The translations under genes were made by a program, and so were the position numbers. Below the pieces are notes generated by a model. It had not been told where the DNA came from. It was given only the letters and a program-made list of their open reading frames with translations, and ran no database searches. This document shows positions 7,487 through 16,123 of a stretch of 64,000 nucleotides of DNA, one piece after another. Source of the DNA: CAZQXD01 sp964597315 (GTDB lineage: Bacteria > Pseudomonadota > Gammaproteobacteria > Competibacterales > Competibacteraceae); NCBI GenBank assembly GCA_964597315.1, contig CAZQXD010000006.1, forward strand, positions 1 through 64,000, in the 5' to 3' direction. Each line of letters starts with the position of its first letter. The first letter of the stretch is position 1.

Positions 7487-7756
7487 ATGCGCTTGCTTTC
7501 GCTATTCGGGGTACTGGCGATCCTCTCGGGATGTGCTACCTGGACGCCCGTACAGGAAATGCCTGAATCCTCGTATGTTCCTAAAGCCGCCACTTTATGC
7601 GACACAGCCCGGGTGCTGGAGGCGGACCTGAGCCTGGCCCCGGAGCAACGGCGTTACCGGCTGCCGGGTGGCGACTGGTGTGCGCGGCTGGTCCCTGCTC
7701 TGAGCCCGGCCCCTATGTTGGTGGATCTAGAGTTCTATCGTGGAGGTGATCGATGA
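7487..7756 (+). CDS. Small putative lipoprotein of the conjugation-like operon
   Basis: An 89-residue protein with a lipoprotein signal (LLSLFGVLAILSGC; the lipobox LSGC puts the lipidated Cys at residue 16). The mature part has two further cysteines (C38 and C65), possibly a disulfide. It starts two bases after the TIGR03748 stop, and the next start (7753) overlaps its stop. No family is named; a VirB7/TraV-like outer-membrane role in the secretion complex is inferred from position and lipidation. Confidence 0.62.
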   Translation: MRLLSLFGVLAILSGCATWTPVQEMPESSYVPKAATLCDTARVLEADLSLAPEQRRYRLPGGDWCARLVPALSPAPMLVDLEFYRGGDR

Positions 7757-8905
7757 GGGCGATCTTGGGGGTGGCCATGGCCGGTGCGGCATCGCTGGCG
7801 ATAGCGCAGGAATCCCAAAACAGTCAATACGGCCACGATCGCGGCTACGACGACGGTGGCTCTGCCGGCCTGCATGTTGTGGATGCCGATTGGGGTTTGT
7901 TTTTGGCTGTCGTGCAACTGGACCGGTTGCACGATTCGCACCTCGCCCAAGGTGGGGCATTACAACCCAGACTTTGTGGTGAGCGCCTACCACAATGTGG
8001 GTGAAAACCCCTGGCTGGAAGCACGACTGACCCTGGGAACGGTGGTGCAGACGGCGGGACAGACGGTGCTGGCTGCCCTGACGGGGGTGTTCCTTGATGG
8101 CGGTGATCGGTCGGAGGGTACGGACGCCCGAGATCATAAGAATCTGATTTTCAAAGAGGCGGATGTGATCGGCCATCCGGTGGCGTCGCTGACGTGGCTG
8201 GCGTCGGTCACGGGGTTAATTTGTCCGTCCGCGTCGTTCTCCTTTTTCCCCTATTTTGTCTCCACCCTCGATGCGCTGGCCTGGCGCTTCGGGATACCGG
8301 AGATGGTCTTCCCTCAAGCGTTGGTTCCAGGGTGGCGGGAGATCGGTAACTTTCCCTGGAATACCTGGGGGGCGGTGTATCCGCGCAGCGGCTTTGTGAC
8401 CAGCGCCGAGGACCCGAAGGCGGGGGCGGTGGCGGCCCAGCGGGCGGGGGATATCGTGACCCGTGCGTTTCAACCTCATGTGTATGTGCCGGTGGCGGCG
8501 GGGACGATCCTCACCGGGTCGTGGTGGCGGATCGACAACTGGGTGACCCTCGCTGATGGGGGCGGAAATCCGGTGTTGGACGCGGCCGGAGAGCTGATCC
8601 AGCAGAACCAGTGGGAACCCGGGTTCAGCGGGATGCGGGTATGGCGGCCGCCGCCACTCCAGGAGCGAGGGTTCACCACGCGCCCGGCGCGGAGATCAGG
8701 ACTCTGGCAGATGCTGACGCCCATCCCGGAGGCCACCTGCAATGCTTTTGGGGCCAACGATACGGTCAGCCTCACGGGCTGGTCGTTTCTCAAAAATATC
8801 AATGATGGGGATTACGCCTGGAATCTTTGGCGGCCCTATAAGTGCTGCCGACGCGTGGGGCAGACGTTTCTGTATTCCATCGACGTTATCGATTATCCGC
8901 TGTGA
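7753..8905 (+). pseudogene. ICE protein TIGR03756 (PFL_4710, TraU-like), apparent frameshift after the signal peptide
   Basis: The mature region (open from 7805, ATG at 7856, to 8905) matches the PFL_4710/TraU-like family: VNTATIAATT..., IGVCFWLSCNWTGCTIRTS, NPDFVVSAYHNVGENPW, ADVIGHP, LDALAWRFGIPE, YPRSGF, WRPYKCCRRVGQ. No signal peptide precedes it in frame. A good one (MRAILGVAMAGAASLAIA, ATG 7753, ATGA overlap with the lipoprotein gene) lies in the frame one base back and runs into this homology near 7805-7825. The gene therefore looks split by a one-base change close to CCCAAAA (7816-7822). Periplasmic secretion component by homology. Confidence 0.72.
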
Positions 8906-8921
8906 GGAAAGGAGGTGCGGG

Positions 8922-10337
8922 ATGCGCTTGGGTGTGATTTGGGATGGCTTGGGATGGTTTGGGCGAGTGGTGGCGGCGGCGTTGCTGGCGTTGGCGGCTT
9001 CGGGGGCGGCCCTGGCGCAGACGCCGGCGGCCGACAGCTTGTTTTACTACGAAATTGGGGGCGCCAGCTCCCTGTCGCCGCCAGCAGCGTATGGGGTGGA
9101 GCGGGCGCGAGTGGGGTTTAGTGCGAGGTTGACAGCGGGTAATGCCTGTGGCGGTTTCGATCCCTCGATCTCCATTACGAACCTGATGAATGACATCAGT
9201 AGCGCCGTGGATAACATGGGGGCGGCGGTCCAGGGCGCTATCGGGGCGGCCATTGCGAATCTCCCCTGGCTCATTTTGCAACGGGCCAATCCGGGGCTTT
9301 ACGACCTTTTGCAGAACGCGCTGTTGCGCTTCGAGGAGCAGATCGAGCTGGCCACCAAGTCCTGTGAGCAGATGATGGCGGATGTGGCAGCCGGGAAGAA
9401 TCCGTTTGCCGAATTCGTGTCCCTGTCGGTGGGGGAGGACTGGAAGGTGGCATTGGGCAACGGCGGTATCGATATGGTCGATACGCGGCGCACGATCGAC
9501 CGCAACGCCGGGAATAATGGCATCCGTTGGGTAGGGGGCCGGCGGGGCGGCGTGAATCAGGAGCCAATCCGGGTGGTGGAGGATACGGTGCGGGCGGGCT
9601 ACAACGTTACCCTGGACCGGGCGCCGTCGGCTACGGGGGCGCCCTCTAATACTGCGGCTATTTCCCAACTTTGGCCAACGCCCCAGGCGGCCTCGCAATG
9701 GGCGGTGGACGCTTTCGGTGACCTGGAGGTGACCACGTGCCAGGAAGGGACAAGTGGGTGTCCTGAAACCACGGGGCAGCCCGGGTCGGGGCTGGTGGCG
9801 CAGCAGGATGACGAGTGGGGCAAGGTGGTATTCGATTTTGCCGACGTCTTGTATCTCGGTGATGAACCCAACCCGGAGGCCCTGGACAAGGTTTCGGCCC
9901 CGGGGGTGGAGGTGGCGTGGCCGCTGTTGCAGGCGTTGCAGGCGATGCCGGAGGAGCAGCGGTCGGTGGCGTTTATGCGCTTGGTGGGGGAGATTTCCAC
10001 GGCCCGGACGGTGGAGAAGGCGCTGTATGTACGCCGGCTGATCCTGGCCGGGCGGCAGACGCCGGATGTGGCCGCGGCCGAACCGGCTCAGAAGCTGTTG
10101 GACCGCAAGCTTGTGGAGATTGATCGGGAGATCGATAACCTGCTGTTCGAGAACCGGGTGCGGCGTGAGCTGGTGTCGGCGACGGCGGCGGCGGTGTTGC
10201 AGGCGGCGGGGGGCAGACAGACTGCATCCGACCGCTCTGGTCCGGGCACGGTGGAAGTATCCCAGCCCGTAACGGATGGCGGCACGACGACTAGCAGTTC
10301 GGACGGAGGAGCAGGCGGAACGGGAGGTGGACAATGA
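8922..10337 (+). CDS. ICE protein, TIGR03755 (PFL_4711) family
   Basis: A 471-residue periplasmic protein. The ATG at 8922 has GGAAAGGAGGTG upstream and yields a signal peptide (VVAAALLALAASGAALAQ). An upstream in-frame ATG at 8742 would overlap the preceding gene by over 160 bp and is rejected. Family features are FYYEIGGAS near residue 38, an asparagine-rich segment, a long helical middle and the C-terminal LVRLIxxGRQTPDVAAA-type helices. TIGR03755 proteins follow TIGR03756 in PFGI-1-type ICEs, as here, and are thought to be part of the transfer apparatus. Confidence 0.85.
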   Translation: MRLGVIWDGLGWFGRVVAAALLALAASGAALAQTPAADSLFYYEIGGASSLSPPAAYGVERARVGFSARLTAGNACGGFDPSISITNLMNDISSAVDNMGAAVQGAIGAAIANLPWLILQRANPGLYDLLQNALLRFEEQIELATKSCEQMMADVAAGKNPFAEFVSLSVGEDWKVALGNGGIDMVDTRRTIDRNAGNNGIRWVGGRRGGVNQEPIRVVEDTVRAGYNVTLDRAPSATGAPSNTAAISQLWPTPQAASQWAVDAFGDLEVTTCQEGTSGCPETTGQPGSGLVAQQDDEWGKVVFDFADVLYLGDEPNPEALDKVSAPGVEVAWPLLQALQAMPEEQRSVAFMRLVGEISTARTVEKALYVRRLILAGRQTPDVAAAEPAQKLLDRKLVEIDREIDNLLFENRVRRELVSATAAAVLQAAGGRQTASDRSGPGTVEVSQPVTDGGTTTSSSDGGAGGTGGGQ

Positions 10338-10735
10338 TTCCCGTGGATGAGGCGACGGCGCGGGAGTTGGGGCAACGGCGGGAGCGGCTGCTGTTGCGCT
10401 GGTTGTGGACGGTGATTGTAGGCGGGGTGGTGCTGTTGGGGGCGGTGGTGCTGCTGGGCGCCTATTTCGTCGGCATCGAGGCGGTCACGGCGGTGCAGGC
10501 GGCCCTTGCTCCCTATTTGCATGTGGCGAGGACCTCGGTGGCGGTGGGGGTGATTGCCTTTTGGCCCACGCTTATCCGCCGGCTGGGTTTTTGGCTGTAT
10601 ATGGGGCCGGTGGCCACCGAGGCGATGGTGGGCTGGCGCTGGCGGGCGGCGCTGTGGATTGCGCTGGTCGAGCTGGTGATCGTTTATGAGGCGCCGTTTG
10701 TGTTTTTGCAAAGGATGGCGGGGGGTGGCCAATGA
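10334..10735 (+). CDS. Small inner-membrane protein of the conjugation-like operon
   Basis: A 133-residue protein with about three hydrophobic segments (residues 22-45, 66-83 and 104-124) and little else. It overlaps both neighbours by four bases (ATGA), so the three genes are translationally coupled. The position between TIGR03755 and TraG-N is that of a short conserved membrane protein in related ICEs. No motif allows a functional call beyond secretion-complex membrane component. Confidence 0.65.
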   Translation: MIPVDEATARELGQRRERLLLRWLWTVIVGGVVLLGAVVLLGAYFVGIEAVTAVQAALAPYLHVARTSVAVGVIAFWPTLIRRLGFWLYMGPVATEAMVGWRWRAALWIALVELVIVYEAPFVFLQRMAGGGQ

Positions 10736-12381
10736 ATCGATGCCGTTTGCTGATGCTGTCGCTGCTGGTTGTCATGTGCATGCCGGCGTATGGCCTATCG
10801 GTGGGTTCTCCTCTGGAGATTCCCCTGACGATTCTCGGGTGGTTGGCGTATGCGGGTATTTGGGGGAGCCTCCAGGAGACGGGGCTGGCTTATGTGCCGT
10901 TTCTGCTGGTCCTGGTCAAGGTCTGGAAGGATAGCCGGGAAAAGATGGATGATAGCGAGGCGGCCCGGGCCACGGTGCGGATATTGGAAACCCGGTTGAT
11001 TGTGATGTTCAGCGTGGTGGTGCTGGCGGCGCAGCCGATCATTCCGGTACAGATCACCGGGCTGACCTACTCCAAAACGGTATGCGATAACGGTACGGAA
11101 TCCACATCGACGGTGACGGGCGGCAATACAGGCACGACCTACGACCGGGTATTCAATAGTACGTCTCTGGGGGGTAGTACGGCCCAGGCCCCGGTGTGGT
11201 GGTATGGGGTGATGGCGGTATCGTCCGGACTGACCAATGCGGCGATCGCGTCCTTGCCCTGTTCTCCCGATTTGCGGGGGGTGTCCTATCGACTGGATCT
11301 CAATCCGGTGCGCAACGATCCGGCCCTGATGCGGGAGTTGGTGCGGTTTTATGACCGTTGCTACCGCCCTGCCTTGTCGAAGATGCAACAAGAAAAGCCA
11401 GCGTTGCCGCCGGGGTTTCGGCCGGTGGATGTGGAGTGGCTGGGAGCGCCTTTTCTAGTCGGCGGCTATTACCGCACTCTCTGGGCCGCCGAGGGAGTGC
11501 CGGGGTTTCCGCCGGACCCGAACCGTGTGTCCGATATGCATGCCGCCAGGGCCATTGGTACGGTGGTGGCGGCGCTGCCCATGGGGGTGCCACGGTGCGA
11601 TCAGTGGTGGAACGGTACGACGCTCGACAATGGGCTTCGGGAGCGGCTGGCAGGGCATTTGATCAACCCCGACCCGGGGGCCTGGAGTACAGCGTTGGGC
11701 TATCTCCAAAATGCGACGGGAATGGTACGGGGGTTCTTTGGCGGGATGAGTGAGTCGGAGGTGTTGTTGCGCGGTCTGCTGGAAAAGGACAACGCTCTAC
11801 TCCGGCAGTTGGCGTCCGATGGGAGCGTGGGCTTGCGTCAGGGCGGCGTCGGAGGGGCCGTGGCATCGGGCGCCGCCAAGGTGGGGTTGTGGTGGGAGAA
11901 GGCCACGTTGTATCCCAAGATGGTGGTGATCAGGGAGGGGGTGCGGAATGTCCAGGCGGTGCTGTTGATGGCGGTTTACGCCCTGCTGCCCTTTGTACTG
12001 GTGTTCTCCAACTATTCGTTCAGTGTGTTGTTCACGGCTACTGCGGGGGTGTTTGCGATCAAGTTCATGGGGTTCCTTTGGGCGCTGGCCTTCTGGCTGG
12101 ACAGCCATTTGCTGGACAGTCTCGATTCGCTGGGCGTGCTGGGACTCTATGAGTCGGGGGACCCGCGCCGGGATGTCATCGACTACGTGGCCATGGGGAC
12201 TTATCTGGGGTTGCCATTGATTTGGATGATGCTGCTTAGCTGGGCGGGGGTGCGGATCGGCCGTGAGATTGCTGACACTGGCAGCAATCTTGGCGCAAGT
12301 GCGGCGGCGGCGGGCGCTCGTGGCGGGGCGGCGGCGCGGGACACCACTGTTAATGCGGCTAAGGGCAAGTTGAAAAAATAG
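10732..12381 (+). CDS. TraG N-terminal-domain (mating-pair stabilisation type) protein
   Basis: A 549-residue polytopic membrane protein. A signal-like segment (LLVVMCMPAYG) is followed by LTILGWLAYAGIWGSL, hydrophobic helices around residues 90-110 and 400-450, and a periplasmic domain with conserved CSPDLRGVSYRL and RELVRFYDRCYRPA. This is the TraG-N architecture of PFGI-1-type ICEs, equivalent to the N-terminal half of F TraG, and should act in mating-pair formation. The C-terminus is a low-complexity Gly/Ala/Arg tail. Last gene of the 7.0-12.4 kb operon. Confidence 0.83.
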   Translation: MNRCRLLMLSLLVVMCMPAYGLSVGSPLEIPLTILGWLAYAGIWGSLQETGLAYVPFLLVLVKVWKDSREKMDDSEAARATVRILETRLIVMFSVVVLAAQPIIPVQITGLTYSKTVCDNGTESTSTVTGGNTGTTYDRVFNSTSLGGSTAQAPVWWYGVMAVSSGLTNAAIASLPCSPDLRGVSYRLDLNPVRNDPALMRELVRFYDRCYRPALSKMQQEKPALPPGFRPVDVEWLGAPFLVGGYYRTLWAAEGVPGFPPDPNRVSDMHAARAIGTVVAALPMGVPRCDQWWNGTTLDNGLRERLAGHLINPDPGAWSTALGYLQNATGMVRGFFGGMSESEVLLRGLLEKDNALLRQLASDGSVGLRQGGVGGAVASGAAKVGLWWEKATLYPKMVVIREGVRNVQAVLLMAVYALLPFVLVFSNYSFSVLFTATAGVFAIKFMGFLWALAFWLDSHLLDSLDSLGVLGLYESGDPRRDVIDYVAMGTYLGLPLIWMMLLSWAGVRIGREIADTGSNLGASAAAAGARGGAAARDTTVNAAKGKLKK

Positions 12382-12382
12382 C

Positions 12383-12682
12383 TCAGTCGTCACGAATAGC
12401 AGGATCATGGAAATAACGATGGTCGTAAATCCCATAAGACTCACGATGCTCGTCACTCCGTGGGTCGGATGGATCTTCCCATTTCTCGTCCTGCCCGGAC
12501 GAACTTTCCATAGACCCTGTCAGCAAGCCCACGGCGCCCAGGGCGAAAAGGGCAAGGAGCATGATACTGTCTCTCAACCCGTCTCCAAAATCGGTCAGCA
12601 CCAACACGCCAAAGCCAACAAAGCAGGTGATGCTCAGAAGTGGCCCCTTGTAGCGGGTAAGCCGTTGAATCATGCCGTTCAT
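12383..12682 (-). CDS. Small membrane protein, DUF3742-like
   Basis: A 99-residue protein, convergent with the TraG-N gene and ending one base from it. The start at 12682 is chosen because GGAGG lies eight bases upstream; the frame extends further with no ribosome site. It has two hydrophobic helices (ITCFVGFGVLVLTDF; IMLLALFALGAVGLL) and an acidic tail ending in GIYDHRYFHDPA. A convergent DUF3742 gene with a similar (F/Y)G(L/I)YD tail commonly follows TraG-N in such ICEs, so I place it there tentatively. Confidence 0.55.
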   Translation of the reverse strand: MNGMIQRLTRYKGPLLSITCFVGFGVLVLTDFGDGLRDSIMLLALFALGAVGLLTGSMESSSGQDEKWEDPSDPRSDEHRESYGIYDHRYFHDPAIRDD

Positions 12683-12772
12683 GGGGTACGTCCTCCGTTC
12701 CTTGTCCATGGACAGGCATCGGCCTGCCCGATATTGAGTCAATGCCTCCGGCGGCGCCGTTTCAAGCCCGCC

Positions 12773-13015
12773 TCAGGGCGTTTCGTCGCGCACTTCCAGG
12801 CGCCGCTCGATGTGCTCGATGCGGGTTTCCAGTCGGTCGATGCGGCCGCTTTGGTTAGCCATGCTTACTGTATGGGTGGCGAAGTGCTGTTCCAGCAACG
12901 TCAACCGGGTCTTGACCTCCCGAAACTCGTCGCGCATCTCCCGGCGCATCCCGGCCAGATCGTTTTGAACCTTGCACAGGATTTCCAGAACCAGGTTTTC
13001 AGTGTTCTCGGTCAT
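12773..13015 (-). CDS. Short coiled-coil protein
   Basis: An 80-residue soluble protein that is almost entirely amphipathic helix (LEILCKVQNDLAGMRREMRD; VKTRLTLLEQHFATH; RIDRLETRIEHIERRLE), the pattern of small coiled-coil proteins often found beside DUF29 or DUF1640 genes in mobile DNA. It lies 12 bp downstream of the DUF29 gene and is probably cotranscribed with it. Function unknown. Confidence 0.6.
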   Translation of the reverse strand: MTENTENLVLEILCKVQNDLAGMRREMRDEFREVKTRLTLLEQHFATHTVSMANQSGRIDRLETRIEHIERRLEVRDETP

Positions 13016-13027
13016 CGTTTGGCGCCA

Positions 13028-13498
13028 TCAGTCCGGCCAGTAGCCGTCGTCCAGGACCTGCTCCAGGGTGAAGGGGCAGGTTTCCGGGAAGCTGGCCGGG
13101 GGCAGGCCGGTTTCCGTCTGGGCAGCCTCCAGGGCACGAGGATAACTGTAGGCCAGGGCCTCCGGCAGCAGGCGGCGCAGCGAGGGACTGTCCTCCAGCA
13201 GCAGGTCCAGCCGGTTGCGCTGTTCGTTGATCGTCCCGATCCAGCCGCTGGAACGGGCGGTGGGCTGATAGCGGTATTTCAGCAGGTGCAGCAGCAGGAC
13301 GCGCATCCGGTTCTTCAGTTCGCTGCGCTCCCGAGACCCCATACTCTCGATCTCCTCCACCAGATGGTCCAGGTCAATGTCTGCGAAGCGCCCGGCCCGC
13401 AGCAGGGTCGCCTGCTGTTCACTCCAGGCATGGAAGTCACGCTCGTAGAGGCTGTCGGCCGTGTCCTGCCCCAGCCGGGGGTTGTCGATCACCTTCAT
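13028..13498 (-). CDS. DUF29 family protein
   Basis: A 156-residue protein with the DUF29 signature: YERDFHAWSEQQATLLRAG at the start, then DLDHLVEEIESMGSRERSEL, the LLLHLLKYRYQP helix and ARxxSWxxTIxEQR-like SSGWIGTINEQRNRL, then ALAYSYPRALEAA. DUF29 proteins are widespread in cyanobacteria and proteobacteria and are frequently mobile; no biochemical role is known. Divergent from the lysozyme-inhibitor-like gene. Confidence 0.9.
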   Translation of the reverse strand: MKVIDNPRLGQDTADSLYERDFHAWSEQQATLLRAGRFADIDLDHLVEEIESMGSRERSELKNRMRVLLLHLLKYRYQPTARSSGWIGTINEQRNRLDLLLEDSPSLRRLLPEALAYSYPRALEAAQTETGLPPASFPETCPFTLEQVLDDGYWPD

Positions 13499-13578
13499 CG
13501 TCTCCTCCCGTCATGCGGTTGCTTTATAGGATGCACCGCTCGAAGGGGAGTTTCCAGTCCAAACGTAAGGAGTTGTCC

Positions 13579-14073
13579 GTGAACAGAATACCGATTGTCG
13601 TGGCGGCCCTGGCCCTGGTCGGCACGGATGCCCTGGCCCAAAAACCGCCCCAGGCCTGTCCGGGCGGCGGCATTTTGAAGGTGGCCACTGAAGCGCCTGT
13701 TGCCGGGCGGGCATTTGACCTGGCCAAACAGGCTGCCTTTAGGGTGCGTCACGAGGCCCTGACCCGTGGGGAAGCCAAGTGGGTGGTGGAGTTGATGGGG
13801 CCATCGTCCCCTAACCGGGTATATCTGGGCCTGGAGGGGGTGGCGGTGCTGGTGTTCGAGTCCTGCAAGCCCCGGGACTGCGGGGATAACCCACTCTACG
13901 GTGCTTTGCGGGGGGAGGATTACGGCCTAGCGCTGTTCGAGCAGGGGCGGCGCCGGGGGTTGGGAGAGGTGTCGGGGGCGCTGGGTGCGGCCATTGCTTG
14001 CGCCAAGGCCCTGGACGATGCCGAGCGGCGCCGGAACCTGGAGGCTGTGGGCAGGGACCTGCCTAGGTTCTGA
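13579..14073 (+). CDS. Ivy-like periplasmic lysozyme inhibitor
   Basis: A 164-residue exported protein with a signal peptide ending DALAQ. The centre (AKWVVELMG, then VLVFESCKPRDCGDN, then GLALFEQ) parallels Ivy, whose inhibitory loop is CKPHDC; the cysteines are kept but the key histidine is replaced by arginine. GTG 13579 is chosen for AAGGAG eight bases upstream. It lies 17 bp before a gene with a lysozyme-like domain, so protection of the donor wall from the element's own muralytic enzyme is a reasonable inference. The His change leaves inhibitory activity open. Confidence 0.6.
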   Translation: MNRIPIVVAALALVGTDALAQKPPQACPGGGILKVATEAPVAGRAFDLAKQAAFRVRHEALTRGEAKWVVELMGPSSPNRVYLGLEGVAVLVFESCKPRDCGDNPLYGALRGEDYGLALFEQGRRRGLGEVSGALGAAIACAKALDDAERRRNLEAVGRDLPRF

Positions 14074-14090
14074 ACAAAGGGAGAGTTGCC

Positions 14091-15119
14091 GTGGGATACG
14101 ACTATGGGGCGTTTTTGGAGGACCTGGCCCAACGGGAGTCGTCGGGCCAATTAGATAAGGTCAATGATTACGGCTATCTGGGCCTGTATCAGATGGGCGA
14201 GGCGGCGCTGATCGATGCCGGTTATTACCAGGCCGATGGCACTGCGGCCAACGACTGGACGGGAACCTGGACCGGCAAGGACGGCATTGATAGCGCGGCG
14301 GAGTTTCTGGCCAGCCGACCGGCTCAGGATGCTGCGGTGGCGGCCTATCACGACAAGCAGTGGGACTACATCACGCGCTTCGACCTGGATCAGTACGCAG
14401 GCGCCACGGTGGGGGATATCCCCATCACGGCGTCGGGCCTGATCGCCGCCGCCCACTTGGGCGGTGTGGGTAATCTGCGCAGCTTTCTGGAGTCGGGAGG
14501 GGGCGATGTCTTTCGAGACGGTCTGGGCACACCGATCACCCAGTACTATCGGGATCTGGAGGCGATGGTCAGCCAGGGGGCGTTCCGGGAAGACCTGTAC
14601 TACCGGCTGAACGTGTTTCCCATCGAGGTGCCGTCCCTGGCCTCGCGCATCGAGGACTTGCCGCTGCTGGTGGAGGACTTGCTTTCGCGCATCGAACCCG
14701 GCCAGCGAGTGCGTTTGACGCCGGCGGCGCTGGAGCGGATGGGCGACTATGGGTGGCCGGGGAATGTGCGTGAACTGGCCAATTTGTTGGAACGCCTGGC
14801 GATCTTGTATCCGGGCCAGGGCGTGGATGCGGACCGGCTGCCCGACGAGATGCGGATGGCCACAACGCCGGGGACAGAAAGCAGGCTAGCGGGCGAGAGG
14901 GGTGAGGATGTTGGGTATTCGCTGCCGCTGCCCGCCGAGGGGATAGATCTGGCGGCGCGGGTCCGGGCCATTGAGGCGGCGTATATCCGCCAGGCGCTGG
15001 ATGTGACACAGGGCGTGGCGACTCGGGCGGCGGTGCTGCTGGGACTGCGACGGACCACATTGGTGGAGAAGATGCGTAAATATCGCATTGGTCGTAAGGA
15101 GGGTGATCGGGGATGGTGA
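14091..15119 (+). CDS. Chimera: lysozyme-like domain fused to a truncated sigma54-activator C-terminus
   Basis: Residues 1 to about 154 form a transglycosylase/lysozyme-like domain (LAQRESSGQLDKVNDYGYLG, catalytic Glu in RESSG, LYQMGEAALIDAGYY, AHLGGVGNL). From about residue 156 the sequence is the C-terminal part of an NtrC-family activator: FREDLYYRLNVFPIEVPSL, YGWPGNVRELANLLERL, and a Fis-like DNA-binding helix pair (GVATRAAVLLGLRRTTLVEK). Walker A, GAFTGA and Walker B are absent, so it cannot act as an ATPase. The join is in frame near 14553-14565. No signal peptide. GTG start with GGGAG upstream. Likely a recombination product; assembly error must be excluded. Confidence 0.8.
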   Translation: MGYDYGAFLEDLAQRESSGQLDKVNDYGYLGLYQMGEAALIDAGYYQADGTAANDWTGTWTGKDGIDSAAEFLASRPAQDAAVAAYHDKQWDYITRFDLDQYAGATVGDIPITASGLIAAAHLGGVGNLRSFLESGGGDVFRDGLGTPITQYYRDLEAMVSQGAFREDLYYRLNVFPIEVPSLASRIEDLPLLVEDLLSRIEPGQRVRLTPAALERMGDYGWPGNVRELANLLERLAILYPGQGVDADRLPDEMRMATTPGTESRLAGERGEDVGYSLPLPAEGIDLAARVRAIEAAYIRQALDVTQGVATRAAVLLGLRRTTLVEKMRKYRIGRKEGDRGW

Positions 15120-15184
15120 AGACGTTGGTTGTTGCTGCTGTTAGCGCTGCTGGGTCGCATCACTTTTAAAACGAGGGAACACGA

Positions 15185-16123
15185 ATGACACCGAACCTGG
15201 AAAAATTGCTTCGCACCTGTACCCGCTTGCCGTCTTTGCCGACGGTGGCGGTCCGCATTCTGGAGCTGGCGCAATTGCCCGATGACGACGAGACCGACAT
15301 CAGCGCCGAGTTAATCGGCCTGGTGCAGGGCGACGTCGCCTTGTCGGCGCAACTGCTGAAAGCGGCCAATTCGCCTCTGTTCCGAGGCCGGGCGGGGGTA
15401 GCCAGCGTGGCGGCGGCGGTGCGCCGACTAGGGGAGAACACTAGCTTGGCGCTTGGCTTGGGGTTTGCCGTGATTCGGGCGGTTACGGTGGAGGAAGTGA
15501 TCGTTACGGAGCAGCCGATGGGGGCCAATCACACGTATCTGAAGTATTTGCAGGATATGGCCGGGAATGAGTTTCGGACGGTTGCGTTGCATGACCGTCT
15601 GCTGATCGACGTGGGCCACGTGACCGTGGACGCTATCGGTGTCACCGGTGCACGCATTATTCCGGGGACTTCGGCTTGTCCCCATCACAGTGTTTCGAAG
15701 GTCATTGACAAGTTGGCGCATCTTACCGGTGTGAAAGACTTGAGTCGGCTCAGCGCCGGGCTGCTAACCGGACAGGTGCGGTGGCAGGCACAGAATGTGG
15801 ATCTGGGGCCGCATATGGAGCAGGCCCTGGAGATGTTAGATCCTGCCATCCAGGAGATTGAGAATGTGCTTTCCGACCATGCTGGTCGGTTCGAGGAAGT
15901 GGTGCTGGCGGGCGGCGGGGCGTTTCTGTTTTTAGAGCATGTACACCAGGCTTTTCCCAGGCAGCCTATCGTTTTGATGGGCAGACAGCCGTCGAGGTGG
16001 TGGCTGGAGGATGCAACCTACCCCGATAAGGTGGTCACGGTGGCGGAAAATCTGGAGAGCTACCAGGTGGTTGTGAACGGCTATCTGGAGGGAGGGCTCG
16101 CCTGGCGGCGAGCCAGGGCATAA
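15185..16123 (+). CDS. Chimera: HDOD domain fused to the C-terminal part of a ParM-like actin
   Basis: Residues 1 to about 97 are the start of an HDOD signalling protein (LPSLPTVAVRILELAQ, VQGDVALSAQLLKAANSPL, AVRRLGENTSLALGLGFAV). From about residue 99 it is the C-terminal two-thirds of a plasmid-segregation actin (VEEVIVTEQPMGA, phosphate-2 motif LLIDVGHVTVDA, adenosine motif VVLAGGGAFLF, ANGY-like VVNGYLEG). The ParM phosphate-1 motif is missing, so filament formation is doubtful. The join is in frame near 15465-15485. With the preceding chimera, the 0.9 kb between the joins reads like chromosomal DNA inserted between lysozyme and parM. Confidence 0.8.
   Translation: MTPNLEKLLRTCTRLPSLPTVAVRILELAQLPDDDETDISAELIGLVQGDVALSAQLLKAANSPLFRGRAGVASVAAAVRRLGENTSLALGLGFAVIRAVTVEEVIVTEQPMGANHTYLKYLQDMAGNEFRTVALHDRLLIDVGHVTVDAIGVTGARIIPGTSACPHHSVSKVIDKLAHLTGVKDLSRLSAGLLTGQVRWQAQNVDLGPHMEQALEMLDPAIQEIENVLSDHAGRFEEVVLAGGGAFLFLEHVHQAFPRQPIVLMGRQPSRWWLEDATYPDKVVTVAENLESYQVVVNGYLEGGLAWRRARA

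Noticed and set aside
8742..8921. N-terminal extension of the TIGR03755 gene
   Set aside because: Overlaps the end of TIGR03756, lacks a ribosome site, and would bury the clear signal peptide that starts at 8922.
12407..13582. Long plus-strand open frame of 391 codons
   Set aside because: It lies entirely opposite the DUF3742-like, coiled-coil and DUF29 genes and resembles no family; high GC makes such antisense frames common here.
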